Below the pieces are notes generated by a model, which had not been told where the DNA came from, searched no databases, and saw only the letters and a program-made list of their open reading frames with translations. A stretch of 64,000 nucleotides of DNA from Niebla homalea (Eukaryota; Ascomycota; Lecanoromycetes; Lecanorales; Ramalinaceae), in the NCBI GenBank assembly GCA_019925105.1, contig JAHGAU010000007.1, forward strand, positions 496,001 to 560,000, written 5' to 3'. Positions 13,274 to 24,663 of this stretch are shown here, one piece after another. The translations under genes were made by a program, and so were the position numbers. The stretch's first letter is position 1; the number at the start of each line of letters is the position of its first letter.

Positions 13274-14098
13274 TTAGAAGTTTGATGCTGTATTCACGGG
13301 CGCGTGTGCCTGGTCCAAATGGGAGCGGAATGGATCGCTAGCACCGCTTGTTTTCTCCTTGCCGGCTGAGCTTGGATGGGAGTCGAGCAAGTCGGCGTCG
13401 TCCATGCTAGCGCTTCTCTTTCTGCCCCAGATCCTCCATGCCACCACTGCTAATCCACCTAGTAATATTGCGCCGCCAATGCCCCCAACGACGCCACCGA
13501 TGATTTTCTTAGAATTTGAGGAAAGACCTGAGCTTCCTCCGCCCTCGTTCCCACCATTGAGACCTGGCGTGGAGGTGGAAGATGCAGACGCTGCTGCAAT
13601 GATCTTGCTTGACGTGCGTACGCTGCTTATTGTGCTGGTCCCGCTGACAGAGACAATGGTCGTCGACACCTGTTGGGTGATGCTCCCCGTTCTTTTAGCC
13701 GTGGCCGTGGATGTAATTGATGAGGACCTATCGGTACCAAAGGTTTGGGGGCTGCTGGAGCCTTGGCGGACTGTCGCCGTGGATGGATTCGATGACTCGG
13801 TCTTTTGAGAAGCCGCTAGGCTGTCAGACAGCGGTGTGTTTGTGGGCGCTCCCTCCGTGTCAGTCGTAGTGGATAGCGTGTCAGTCGTGGTGGATAGCGA
13901 TGGACTTGTGGTGGTTGCAGCACTTGGCGCTGGACTTGGAGTTGACGGCCTGGCAGTGGATACTGGTGTGGAAGTTGGGGTGACACCTGTACCCAGCGGA
14001 GCTACTTGGCGTGGTATCAATCTATCGACGTCCATCGTCGAAATTAGGGCCGAAATCGATATTACGACGACATAAAGTGAACAGCTTGGGAGAAACAT
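13274..14098 (-). CDS. Mid2-like Ser/Thr-rich single-pass membrane protein
   Basis: Intronless, 274 residues. A hydrophobic signal sequence covers residues 1-20 (MFLPSCSLYVVVISISALIS). Residues 25-195 are overwhelmingly Ser, Thr, Pro and Ala, as in heavily O-mannosylated stalks. A Gly-rich membrane helix spans about 197-223 (IIGGVVGGIGGAILLGGLAVV), followed by WGRKR and a 50-residue cytosolic tail. This is the layout of Mid2/Wsc-type cell-wall sensors and of many fungal Mid2-like proteins. There is no Cys-rich WSC head, so Mid2-like is the better label. Family membership rests on architecture, since such sequences diverge fast. The repeated Ser-Thr-Thr-Thr-Asp-Thr tract suggests slippage-prone DNA. 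Confidence 0.8.
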   Translation of the reverse strand: MFLPSCSLYVVVISISALISTMDVDRLIPRQVAPLGTGVTPTSTPVSTARPSTPSPAPSAATTTSPSLSTTTDTLSTTTDTEGAPTNTPLSDSLAASQKTESSNPSTATVRQGSSSPQTFGTDRSSSITSTATAKRTGSITQQVSTTIVSVSGTSTISSVRTSSKIIAAASASSTSTPGLNGGNEGGGSSGLSSNSKKIIGGVVGGIGGAILLGGLAVVAWRIWGRKRSASMDDADLLDSHPSSAGKEKTSGASDPFRSHLDQAHAPVNTASNF

Positions 14099-14828
14099 GA
14101 TCGCCCGATGGATGGATAACGGAAAGGATCAATTAAGGGATTTGTTGAGGCGGCGGTTATTGGAGGATTGTGACCGGCAAGATTGAAAGGATTTTAGCTC
14201 TGACAGCCTTTGTCTATGTAACGAAGAACGACAAAGTGCTCAACAAAGAGTTGGAAGCGACAGACTAAAATCTATAGGGAACGAGAGGGGAGCCTTAACC
14301 GGCAAGCATGAAAAGAATGAAGGATTGGAAGGAGATAGTGGAGGAGAGTGAAAAGTGTGACCAGGTTCCTGAAAATACGAGGCTCGGCCTTGTGGGAGGC
14401 CTAGTTCTATTCCGTAGGTAGGTAGTCGCTAGCCTCTTAGCTTTACTATCGTCGAATCCATTTCAAGTGGCCACCGCGCTAATAATTGTCGATTTTCAGG
14501 CTTTTCTTGTATGAGTAATTTTGGTTTTTAATAATGCTCGAGCCAGAACCCGTATCTCGCCGAGTCCTTTCAGTTCAATAAGCTGTTAAGCTGCAATGCA
14601 ATTTTGCCCTTCTGGTTGATATATGTGCGCGCAGGTCACGAAACCCATCATCCTGGAGCTCTCTCACAATATTCTACTGAACAACTTTTGGATAAACAAA
14701 GCTGGAATCGCATCATCGCTCTACTTGGCTTGATATATTGTCTCTCATGGATTTTCAAGCTTCTACCTCACCACTGAAAGCATGACGATATAGAGACCAA
14801 AGGTTGTCCCCACATTGTTCACCAAAGA
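14099..14828. promoter_or_regulatory. Divergent promoter, mucin-like (-) / PQ-loop transporter (+)
   Basis: 730 bases between facing-apart start codons. The side next to the mucin-like gene is purine-rich on the plus strand. No factor site recognised and no ORF of interest. Confidence 0.45.
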
Positions 14829-15942
14829 ATGGACACTATCTCTGCCCACGAGGCCTTGTCTGGTGCAAGTGGATCTGTCTCTCTCGTGGCTTGGACCTGC
14901 GTCCTTGTCAGTGACCCCGTCCCCAGATTTTGACGCCGTACTTACATATCACAAAGCTGCCACAGCTCATCGAGAATTATAAGACTGGCAGTGCAGACGG
15001 TGTATCCCTTGCATTTCTTGCAGTCTGGTTCATCGGCGACCTTGCTAATCTGATTGGTGCCGTCTGGGCTGACCTGGTACCCACAGTCATTGCCTTGGCA
15101 ATCTATTTTTGCTTAGCAGACGTTGTTCTGATATCCCAATGTCTCTATTATAAATATAGATGTCAGGGGACATACAGTCTCCCGATCCCGATCTTTCAAG
15201 ACGGTGCAAGTCAACCATTGTTGACGCAAGAGCGCACCGAACACTTTCGTCTGCCGGGATCTCGTCGCAGCTCAGCCGTTTCATGTCAGCGCAGAGACTC
15301 GGTAAGTGGGCAGGGCAAATCTGACGCGACTCCCGAGGGAAAGCGTGGATTACACCCGTGGGTCAAGAATACTTTGTGCGTCTTTATCGTCTTCATCATT
15401 GGTGTCGTTGCATGGGCGATTGTGTTGCAGCTTGGGGTTTGGAAGCCCGCCAACCAAGGTGATAGTGCCGAACAGCCTACAGGGGCCATTATCTTGGGCT
15501 ATCTGTCAGCAGTATGCTATCTTGGGTAAGCTTCGTGTAATCCTTTCCACGTCGATGCTCAAGCAACCTCTTCAGAGCTAGGATACCTCAGATCGTCAAG
15601 AACTTTAGGGAGAAGTCCTGTAAAGGTTCGTTCACCGACTGACACAAGAGTTTTCTGCGTGGCTGATGGCGCATACAGGTCTATCTCTCTTATTTTTCAT
15701 CCTTTCTTTGATAGGAAATCTCACATATGGTGGCGGAGTAAGTGGACTTTGAGGGTTGCGTTCCGCAGGCTAAGCAAGATCAGATTCTCTTTCATTCAGT
15801 CGAAGCAGGATATGTTTTGACCAATCTTCCATGGCTCATTGGTTCTCTTGGGACCATGGGGGAAGATGTAGTAATTTTTGTGCAATTCCAAATCTATGCA
15901 ACAAACGTGACCAGTGATGACGAAACCACAACCCAGGATTAA
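14829..15942 (+). CDS. PQ-loop vacuolar/lysosomal amino-acid transporter
   Basis: Seven-helix PQ-loop protein related to yeast Ypq1-3/Rtc2 and animal PQLC2, which export basic amino acids from the vacuole. Exons 14829-14906, 14957-15525, 15576-15625, 15679-15737 and 15784-15942 give 304 residues. The first PQ motif, LLPQLIENYKTGSADG, spans the exon 1/2 junction; the second is ARIPQIVKNFREKSCKG in exons 3-4. Between them lie helices FLAVWFIGDLANLIG and VPTVIALAIYFCLADVVLIS, a hydrophilic loop of about 80 residues, and another helix. The end has TNLPWLIGSLGTMGEDVVIFVQF, typical of the last helices. The donor after GGG at 15738 and the acceptor at 15783 are chosen for phase and conservation. Substrate is inferred from relatives. 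Confidence 0.92.
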
Positions 15943-16257
15943 GAGTGTGCCCGACAGGTGTCTAGATGCACCATCAGGGGAATAGAGCACATGGAGTCCG
16001 CGCACGGAAGCGAGCCTGCGACGTCTCAACTTGGACTGCTTTTCAAAATGCAACTTACTCAGCGGCGTGGGGCCCAAGCTTCCTGATTCGCCTTCGTGCG
16101 ATATCGTGGGGAGTCCAGCTGGAGGTGAGCGAGCAGTTTTGATTTTATAATCTTTCCGGTGCAAATTGCTGGCTTTCGCCCATCATTAAGAAGACTAGGG
16201 GCGAAGGTAGGGTGCCAATTCGGTAGATCAATTAAGAATCAAAGCATATGTCCGCTT
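15943..16257. other. Convergent intergenic region
   Basis: 3' ends of the PQ-loop gene and ribosomal protein P1 face each other across 315 bases. No further feature seen. Confidence 0.5.
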
Positions 16258-16701
16258 TTAGTCAAACAGCCCAAAGCCCATGTCCTCGTCTGATTCCTCT
16301 TTCTCCTCTTCCTTCTTTTCCTCCTTCTTCTCTTCGGCAGGTGCATCAGTAGCTCCTCCAGCAGCACCTCCGGCTGCAGCAGGTGCAGCCGCCGCCCCTC
16401 CTCCCGATCCCACGTTAAGCAGCAGTTCCTTGACGTTTTTACCATCAAGTGCCTGGATTGCTATCAGAAGGACACCTCCGAGCTGGGGGTAGTCGCCAGT
16501 TACCTTGGCAAAGAGGGTGGTCCAGATTGACTCAACATCGTCGACGTTCGCTGCTTTTATGAGAGTCTGTAGCTTATCTGCCTAGCCAGATGTGTCAGTC
16601 TCGTGAATGCACAATGTCGCCAGCAAGCCTACTGTGATGTCGACTTCGTCATCTGCAAGGATAAGGGCGGCGTAGGATGCAGCAAGCTCAGAATGAGACA
16701 T
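16258..16701 (-). CDS. RPP1: 60S acidic ribosomal protein P1
   Basis: Lateral-stalk protein that pairs with P2 and recruits elongation factors to the 60S subunit. Exons 16633-16701, 16504-16581 and 16258-16452 give 113 residues. The start [18 protein letters not shown] and the block [14 protein letters not shown] assign P1 rather than P2. An Ala/Gly hinge and a Lys/Glu run lead to the invariant tail [11 protein letters not shown]. The second intron (51 bases, a multiple of three) has no stop in frame, so unspliced message would carry a 17-residue insert; family length shows it is an intron. Confidence 0.96.
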
Positions 16702-17173
16702 TTTGATTGTCTCGAGTATGGAGAAGGATTAGAGATGGTAGAGACGGATGCGAAACGACAGAATTGCGATCGAAGTGAGCTGCGCCTTGTGGGTTTGTGA
16801 TAGTGAGTGTCTCGCTTAAGACCGCCCGTGTATCATGTACGGAGCTGCGCAATACATTACTTACCTACGATACAACCTTACATCGACCACCTTATCTTAG
16901 TGTTATCCTGGCCTTGGCATTACCTTTGAACCCCTCATTGCGGAACACTTGGGGAATTGGAATTAGGAGGCCGCTGGAGTGAACGACAAGGGCTCCAATA
17001 TCATCGTCACACAAAGCTGATTGTTAGAAGAGCTTAGAGACACTCGACTCTGTCCAAGCTGGTCCCAATGCTCGCGCATCGATCGAATCTTACCCTTTCC
17101 GCCCAACCTCAACCCCATGACTCCCGTCTGTGTCTAGAGCCGTACATAGATTTGGCCACCGGATGAGCACAGA
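16702..17173. promoter_or_regulatory. Divergent promoter RPP1 (-) / UPF0662 gene (+)
   Basis: 472 bases between facing-apart start codons. An out-of-frame ATG at 17164 lies just upstream of the chosen UPF0662 start. No factor site recognised. Confidence 0.45.
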
Positions 17174-18891
17174 ATGGCCGACTCCCCTGCTCTTCAGCAT
17201 CCGCTAGACCCCAAGGAGGAGCCGATCCTCACTCGTGTGCTTCAGCTTCGTGACGACCTATCTCTTCTCAAGCAAGACAAGTCCACCTACGTGAAATCTC
17301 AGGATGTAATACACGTATACGATCAAGTTATAGAGCAAGTACACTTGCTGAATACGCTGAGAGATGAGCATGGAAAACCGCTTGAGTCGAATAGAGGTCC
17401 GTCCGTCCGGCCTTACATGCCATCAAAATAAGAGCTGATCCCAAAGTACGGCAGTCGATCGCGTGTTGGGGGATTGCTTCCAGCTGATTTCCCTCTTCTT
17501 CCTGACCATTGGCCGCAACAATGAAGCCCCAGCTGTGTCAGTTCTCTCGTTGCTACTGTCTATTTCATCTTCACTCATATTGATGGAACACCAGGTATTC
17601 AATGGCCTCCACTGTTAGGGCAGGTTTTGTCGCATCCGTTCCCATCCGCTTGCACTGACCGGTCCCAGCGACTTCTGGATCACTTGAAAGAAGCTGCCTT
17701 TTTCACCGCCAAGGACCTCGAATCCATTGGCCAAACTCTCGACAAAATGCGTGATAATCTGAGACGTGGAAAGGATACATGCTCACCGCACTTGCTCACA
17801 TTACTTGAGAGCAGGATGGACATATGCCGAAACCTGCTGGCAGAACTGAGAACATCTTTGTCCGGCCTCTCTCCGGCTCTGACCCCGGTACATGAAAGAC
17901 TCGTGTCAATTTTGAGATCGATATCGGCAGCGAATACGCGGTCAAAGGTCCTGTGATGATGTTGATTTGGGTCCTTCCACTGACTCTTCGTGCAGTTCCC
18001 TTCTGCCGAGGTTGAAGGCTTCCGCAATCAATTGAAGGAGATAAAAGCCACCATGGTCGATGGCAAGTTTCTAGCTGAAGACAGCTCGGCGCCAGCGGGC
18101 CAGAGCATTGTGATTGTGCTCTTGGACCGCTGTTTCCTTTGGTCTGACATTGTCTTAACAAGGTAGGAAAGACTTCATCAGCATGATACGTGGCACTCCC
18201 AAGTAATTGGCTGAGACACCTTCCAGGAAAGGCAAAATCGATGAACGATTCAAGGCGATTTATGACAAGCTTAGCGACATTCGTAACCATTTGGAGCGTC
18301 TGACCCTGACCCAGGCATGGTCGCTTCGTGAAACTGATTTATATAACTATCAGCGACAGCTCGATCAAATCGACGAGAGCCGCATCAATGGTAATTTTGA
18401 GGATCCTACAGGTTACAAGGCTGATCTACATGCCCAAAGGGTGAGCAGACCAGGCTTCCTTGTTTGAGGTCTTTCGCTAACCCAATTGAAGACATTACTG
18501 TATCTTCTCAGAAGGAGTTACGCCTATATCTACAGCCTCATCATAGCCTCCGAGCCAGTGTCCGAGGCCTTATTACCCATCTTCAACCAACTGCAAACCC
18601 TTCGCAGATGCCTCCTCGAAGTGAAACGATCTGGAGGTGTATCCTCCCCACGAGAGTTGTACCCGTACAGTATGAAAGTAAGTGCACTTAGCCCAAGACT
18701 TCGGCAGTACATTCGATTGCTAATAGTTTCAGCTGTCTTCGATAGACAATATGCGAGTTGACGGGAAATTCATGGTTGGGGCAGATGTGCCTGAAGGCCA
18801 AGGCAGCGTCAGCACCCTCCTTGCCGAGTGCTTCGATCTCCAGTATGAGCTGAAAGTGGAAGCCGAGGAGCACGAGACGGATGAATCTTGA
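17174..18891 (+). CDS. UPF0662 (DUF2408) family protein
   Basis: Conserved fungal protein of unknown function, related to the S. pombe UPF0662 proteins. Eight exons (17174-17396, 17455-17536, 17595-17619, 17669-17947, 17996-18162, 18227-18440, 18492-18677, 18733-18891) give 444 residues. The protein is largely helical with two related halves: LRDDLSLLKQDKSTYV and LLDHLKEAAFFTAKDLE in the first, then KGKIDERF, LTQAWSLRETDLY, LLYLLRRSYAYIYS and SGGVSSPRELYPYSMK in the second. No signal peptide or membrane segment is present. The 25-base exon 3 (YSMASTVR) is followed by an intron starting GCAGGT; this gives Ser-Thr-Val-Arg-Arg-Leu-Leu in line with relatives, whereas a GT donor six bases earlier loses two residues. 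Confidence 0.9.
17620..17668 (+). other. GC-AG intron in the UPF0662 gene
   Basis: Begins GCAGGT, ends TCCCAG, with CACTGACC as a branch-like site. A GT donor at 17614 is also in phase but removes two conserved residues. Confidence 0.55.
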
Positions 18892-19907
18892 AGCTTCAGG
18901 AGCTCCGGCATTCGCTTTGCTCAGATCTGTCATGGTGTGCGAGGCTTGATTGGCTTGAAGATCGGCAATTCGTAAATGCGCCACACCGCATTTATAATGA
19001 GATATTTCATGAACAAATTGTGTCTGGTCCATGAAGCTATACACGATTCATGAATACCACATCGCTGCTCTTGAGTATTGCATAGGTAACCTTTGGAGGG
19101 CCTAGTCGCCGTCGCCGCCCCCGTATACCCCTGCAACACCCTTTATTACCGCATCGACCTCGTATCATCTCATCGTTACCCTCGCTGTTGTAATCGTTGT
19201 CCTTGCTGCTATCATCCCCCTTGCTATTACTACTGCTCCAATCCTTATATAGAGTATTCAAACGTACGCTGTTTGATAAAGGTCATGCTTAGAGGGTAGC
19301 TCAATAAGGCTATGTATTGACAAAAAAAATAAGTATGAAGAGTAAATGTACAGTTGGGACCTGTTATGTCAAGAATCCAGGTTTGCAAAACCGGCAGTGA
19401 CACCACCAACGTCACTGCAATACCTTTGCAAGCTCAAAAGACCTTTACCACTTTCATACCTTGTTATGTATGAACCAGGAATGATTTTGAGAAACGTGTA
19501 TGGAGTGGGCAATGCGGCATGTTTAGTGTATGATTCAGGTATTTGCTCTTGATGTAGGTAGTAGGGCATGTCTCAATTTAGAGCAAATACCTCATTAATA
19601 CACTGAATATGCCGCATTGACTCAATCATACACTTTTCTCGAAATCGTTTGAGGAGTGTTGATGAGTGTTGAGGGTAGGGTGATGACGGTTGTCACGGTA
19701 GCTGATAGTCTCCTGGGTAGATACGCCCTCCAGAGCCCCCAAACGCTATGTATGAATCAGGAATGATTTTAAGAGAAGTGTATGATCTGGGAAAGATAGC
19801 ATGTTTTAGTGTATGAATGAGTCATTCGCTCTATATGTTAGTCGTGACGATTGCAAGAGTATCTCACCAGTTGTGCATAGAAAGGAAAGAAACAAAAAGG
19901 TAGATAA
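18892..19907. other. Convergent intergenic region with small repeats
   Basis: About 1 kb between the UPF0662 stop and the stop of the Cys-rich gene. The distal half holds three copies of a related 70-85 base sequence, two direct and one inverted. No coding sequence supported. Confidence 0.55.
19463..19835. repeat. Two direct copies and one inverted copy of a short element
   Basis: Copies at about 19,463-19,549 and 19,748-19,833 share TATGTATGAA, CAGGAATGATTTT, the core GCATGTTT-AGTGTATGA and a GCTCT end. The stretch 19,581-19,648 is the reverse complement of the first copy (GAGCAAATAC opposing GTATTTGCTC; GCCGCATTG opposing CAATGCGGC), so 19,484-19,648 can fold into an imperfect hairpin with arms of about 65 bases and a loop near 32. 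This looks like a MITE-type palindrome plus a related neighbour. Confidence 0.7.
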
Positions 19908-20936
19908 TCAAGCTAGCTCACTCCTACATGGCCCTGGACTCCCCTCTAGCTCTCTGGAATACGCAATTTGTGCTATGTCGTGTAATTCATATGGCGCTCG
20001 CATGAGGTGGATATCGTTCGGTCGCTGTGCAGGGATGTCTCCCCTTGTATCAAAATTTTCTGGCTCTCGAATGTTCCCTCCCTTACCTGCTTGCGAGGAC
20101 CTTGTGCGGCGACGTAGCATATATGCAAGGAATGCAATGGTGGTGAGAAATAAAATTCCTAAAGAGACCCCAACCCCAACCCCAATTTTCTCAGCAGTAT
20201 TCAGCCCTGAGGATAATGTACTTTGGGTCGTCGAAGGCGAAGGCGAAGGCAGAGACGAGCTTGCGATTTGTGTAGTCAAGGGCGTTCCTGAAGGGATTGA
20301 CGCTGGCGACACAAAAGCTATCGACAGATCTGTCATTGAAGACATCTTGGCTTCAGACGCAGATGACGAAGAGGTGACCGTCAAAGCCACGGTGGGCTCC
20401 GCAGCTACTGTGGGAACCTGTGTCTGGATTGAATTGAGGTTCGCACCAGGCGTTGAGCATCCGACCCTGCCACCATTGCCGCTGACAGCACCCTGTGTGT
20501 AGCATGTCCAGCCTGGAAAGCAGCAGAAGCCTATTCCTGAATCACATAGTTGCCAAGAAGGGTCGGCACACTGTTTTATGGGAATGAGAAGGTGGCTCAA
20601 TCAAATCAATAAGTCCCCCTTTACTTACTCGCGCTGCCTTCTCGACTTCGCTGTAGCAATCATGGCCTGGGAACGTTTGAGCTCGGCGAATCCCGGCAAC
20701 GCGGGTGCTGTACTGACCATCTGGACAGCACACGGGAGCTTCCTCCTTGACAAAAGTCTGATTGGTACCGCAACAACTTTGTTCGAACGTGATCTGTCCA
20801 GGTACCAAACTAGATGGGCAATCTCCTGGGAGGCGGAGTGGAAGGCCCCCACTAAAAGCTGGAGACTGTGCAAGAATGCTGGATCCCCATTGCAACAGGA
20901 TGCTTAAAGGTATTAACAACAGGCTTCTCACGTAAA
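19908..20936 (-). CDS. Cys-rich secreted-head single-pass membrane protein (5' end unresolved)
   Basis: Exons 19908-20570 and 20629 to about 20936, joined by a GTAAGT...ACAG intron, read as one frame. The upstream part has a signal-like hydrophobic run (LLLIPLSILLQWGSSILAQ), then a Cys-rich head with CPSS, SCCGTNQTFV, CCPDG, and after the intron CADPSWQLCDSGIGFCC and WTCY. A Ser/Thr-rich stalk follows, then one membrane helix (VGVSLGILFLTTIAFLAYML), RRRTR and a cytosolic tail. I find no in-frame ATG before the signal-like run: the codon there is GTG (20929-20931), so either a short upstream exon splices at the CTCTAG acceptor ending at 20937 or the start is lost. The layout resembles fungal cell-surface receptors or sensors; I cannot assign a function. 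Confidence 0.7.
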
Positions 20937-21540
20937 CTAGAGCAACAAAAGTTCTGCAGACAATGACTGGAACTTTGCAGATGGTCGAGAAAGGAAATGC
21001 ACGAGGCACGCCACGGACGTTTCAGCCCCGCCCATGGGCAACCGCCTCCCCACCTGCAAAAATAATTGCAATGTGTACGCGCCAAGATCAAAGACCATAA
21101 GATATCTTTGACTCCTTGTTACGACCTTGGGTGAAGAAAGATTTTGGTAATAGAGTTGTTCATTAAAGCATAATCTACAAATTATATTTTTTCCGACGGC
21201 CAAGAGCCGCGTCCGCCCATGGGCGGGTACATCCGCTGAAGGTACCAAGCCGCCGATAAACACGTTAAAGATACCTTTAACGCAGGTGCCCTCCCTAGGT
21301 GCAAAAAAGATTGCAACGTGTACACGCCGAGATCAAGCACCTCCCAACTATCACTATACCTTAAAACTGTTTAAGAATGAAAAAGTTCTTGGTATCCAAT
21401 TTACTCCTTAAGTTATTCTGAGTAACTTTTATATCAAAAGTTTTTCCAAGGCCGGACGCTTATCATTTTATAGGTATCGCGAGGTTACTTACGTTACAAT
21501 CTTTTTTGCACCTGGGGAGGTACTTATGATTTTTTTTAAT
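20937..21540. other. Transition zone from gene-rich to AT-rich DNA
   Basis: Ordinary base composition gives way, within about 100 bases near 21,500, to RIP-degraded DNA. It contains three copies of a short motif (listed separately) and possibly the 5' part of the Cys-rich gene. Confidence 0.6.
21046..21523. repeat. Three-copy short repeat at the compartment boundary
   Basis: Direct copies at 21,046-21,090 and 21,291-21,340 share a TGCAAAAA..ATTGCAA core and then GTGTAC-CGCC-AGATCAA. An inverted copy at 21,491-21,523 matches the second one over AGGTGCAAAAAAGATTG and the following AACGT. The second and third copies face each other across about 150 bases, like terminal inverted repeats of a small element. 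Confidence 0.6.
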
Positions 21541-22360
21541 AACCCGACGCCAAGCCCGAGCCCGTACCCATAAATAACCATTCCTGCGGCTTATATACCC
21601 ATTTTATTAATAATAACGGCATTCTATTACTTGACTTTATGCTTAATTTAAGTATAACTTCTATTATTATAAATTATATATATAAATTGTTTAAAAATTA
21701 TATTTTTTAATATTATGAAGCTTTTTTTTTAATTTACTTTATTATAGATATACCCGTTAATTTCCCTATTATTTATAAAGTATTACTTTAAAGTAATAAT
21801 GTTATATGTCTATGGACATACAGTATAGATACCACATTGTTAGGGACATATATATGTACGTATAGAATTACTTAGATAGCTCGTTTATCCTATAGGACAG
21901 ATAAATCCTTATTATTATCTATATTTATTATTTATACGTTTATTTATATCTATTATAATATAATAATAATTATTATTAAATACTAAACGACTATTTAACG
22001 GTCTTATTATCCTCCTAAATATTATTATAAATAACGATAATGTTATTTTATTCTTATTAAGATAGCCCGTATTATACCTATCCGTTTATCTATAATAAAT
22101 AATATAAATAAACTTTTCATTAAGCTTTATATATTACCTTATATACTTTACGTTATTAAAAGAAGGGATATTATATATAACTATATAATTATAGCCTTAA
22201 ATATTAGAACTCAAGGCTTTTATCCCGTTATGAAATTAACTATTTTTGGATAAATATTATTTTATTTTAAACGGAAAAAACTATTGTTTCTATTTAAATA
22301 CCGTTTAAAAATAGGAAATATTTAGCTTAATAAAAACGTTACCCCGTTTATATAATTTTA

Positions 22361-22690
22361 TTAACAGCTAGCGCCATCTCTGCGCCGGCGTTATAGTAGT
22401 GCGTTATACTGCTACGCTAAGGTAGGCCGTTAGGCCTTGGTAAAGGGCCTTGGTAACGGCCTTGGTATACGTTATTTATAAGCTGTAGCTCAATAGACGT
22501 AAAGCGGGGTAATTATTACCTTTACCTTAAGTAAAGGTTATACTTTAATTCTTTCTAAGTTCTTTAAGAATTAATCTTATTATCAATTTACTTATTAAAG
22601 TAATACCTAAGTATCCAGACCGTAACGTCACGTCTTCTACACCTACCTTTACTAGTCCCGCCGGCGTACCGCCAGCGGAGTCAGTCTAAT
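22361..22690 (+). mobile_element. 5' end fragment of the LINE family
   Basis: Starts AACAGCTAGCGCCATCTC and stays collinear with the 5' ends of both longer LINE copies (51,162 onward, and the reverse complement of 44,652 downward) through GGCCTTGGTATACGTTAT, AAGCGGGGTAATTATTA and GGCGTACCG to about 22,690, where similarity stops. A 5' fragment without the rest is unusual for a LINE and suggests later disruption. Confidence 0.7.
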
Positions 22691-24663
22691 AAATTTATTT
22701 ACGGAAGTTATTGCTTATTCTTATTTTATGTTTTTTATTAAATACTTATCTTTTATCCTTTATATATAATAAGATATTATTCTATTTTAGTAACGTTAAC
22801 AAACGGTTTAATACGTTCTAATTAAAACGTTCTGTGCTTTAATAGTTAAAATTCTGTCAGGTACTAAAAGTACTGAGGTAAAATGTGGGTGTAAAATGTA
22901 TCTATATGAGTATCTAGCTATAATGGTGCGTAGTATAAGTGTGTATGCCAAGCACGGGCGTCCGCTATACCCCTTTAGGCCTTAATATCTATAAATGTCT
23001 TAGCATATATATAGTATATATAATAAATATACCATAAAAAGAAAAATCGCAACGCCCTCGTTACGACGGTAAGGTTAAAGTCTTTATTAAAGAAAGTGGT
23101 TCCGGGGTTAAGGATTAAATATATTTAACGGCGAACGTATTAAGGAAGTAAAAGGAAGTAATAATAATAAAATATTAAGGTTAATTACTGAAAGAAAGTT
23201 AAAAAATCAAAAAAGGTATAAGTTAAGTAATTATTATAATTTTACCCGGGAGATAATTATAAATTTAAGTATTTTATAAGAGTCAAATTGCTTAAATCCG
23301 TAACATCCGTAATTTAACCGGGTAAACTCTTTAAGCCTTTAATAGCTATAATACCGGTATTATTCCAATATAATTTGCGAAAGGACCATATATTACCCTT
23401 TTTATTATAAAGGTAGGCCTGGTTATCCACCCAGTATACACCGACGTACTCGTTTTATAATAAAAGCCTAATCTTATCGTCGGATTTAAGGATAAGGTTA
23501 TTATCGCTATTATTATAACGGAGGTAATAAATTTTGAAGGGGTCCGGTACGGGGAGTACTTTATAAGTAAGGCCGCTTATTGGGCGGTATTTATTATTGC
23601 TCTTAAAGTAAGGCTTATTATATATAGATATTACTTATAATAAGGGATTTATAGCCTATAAGCTAAAAGAACTAAATAATATCGACTTACTTATATATTA
23701 ATATTACTTATATTATACTAATTACCGAAGCTACATATAAGCCATAAAGGTTTCTTAATCATAAGGGAATTAAAGGGTGCTTTATAAGGCCGCTTTAAAG
23801 TAAGTAAATACGAGCTTAAAAGCCTATTGCTGGATATTATTTCGTTATTTAGCTATAGTTATTACCCGGCTTATAAACGTAATTACGGACTTTTAATCTA
23901 CGGCGTCTTTACGGGTATATTTAAAATAAATTAAGTAAATATTAAGGAAAAGTTATAGGAAAAGTTAAATAAAATAAAGGACCGGTAAAAGCGACGTTAT
24001 AATAAAGGAATATAAAAATAAAACTTATTAAAAGAAAGGTAATAAATTATATAATAAGATTTTATTTTAGGCCTTAAGAAACTTAAGTTTTATTAAGTTA
24101 AGTTATTTATTATTAAGGGCTTTATAAAAAAGTATAAAGCTTTATATAAATTAAAAAAAATAAATAGAACTTTTATACTTAACTTATTTTATAATAATTA
24201 TCTTAAAGTATTTATATTACGTATTAAGTATCTTAAACCCTCTGATAAGTTAAAATTAAAAGTAATAAAGAAAATTTAAATCCGGCGGATATTAATAAAG
24301 AACGTATTAATCCTTTAGAAACTATTGTAATTATTAATAATACGGTTTAAGGGGAAGAAATATATATAAATAATATAACGCCGTTTCCTTTATATTTCTA
24401 TTTTATTTATTTTTATATTTTAATATATTAAGGACCTTAAGAAAATACGGATATAAAAATTGAAAAAAAGAAAAAAAGAAAAAAGAACAAATAGTTATTT
24501 AAGTAAATATAATTAAAAAAGAAAAATTAAAAAGAAAGGAAGCAGGAATATAATAAAAATTTAAAGGAGATAAATATAAATAAAAGGATATTAAGCTTTT
24601 AATCTTTTATTTATTATATAATAAACTATATATTAATAAAATTATAAGAATTTATAATTATTT
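22691..24663. other. Degraded repeat DNA, identity unresolved
   Basis: RIP-mutated. A less-mutated stretch at about 22,853-22,990 begins TGTCAGGTACT and contains CGCTATACCCCTTTAGGCC, a string also found near 48,160, so it may be part of an LTR. The rest probably belongs to the element that the retrotransposon at 24,669 entered. Confidence 0.4.

Noticed and set aside
13359..14075. Plus-strand ORFs over the mucin-like gene
   Set aside because: Complement of Ser/Thr-rich codons reads as long Val/Gly/Asp frames; the minus strand has signal, stalk and membrane helix.
19813..20502. 229-codon plus-strand ORF
   Set aside because: Antisense to the Ser/Thr stalk and membrane helix of the Cys-rich protein; no recognisable protein.
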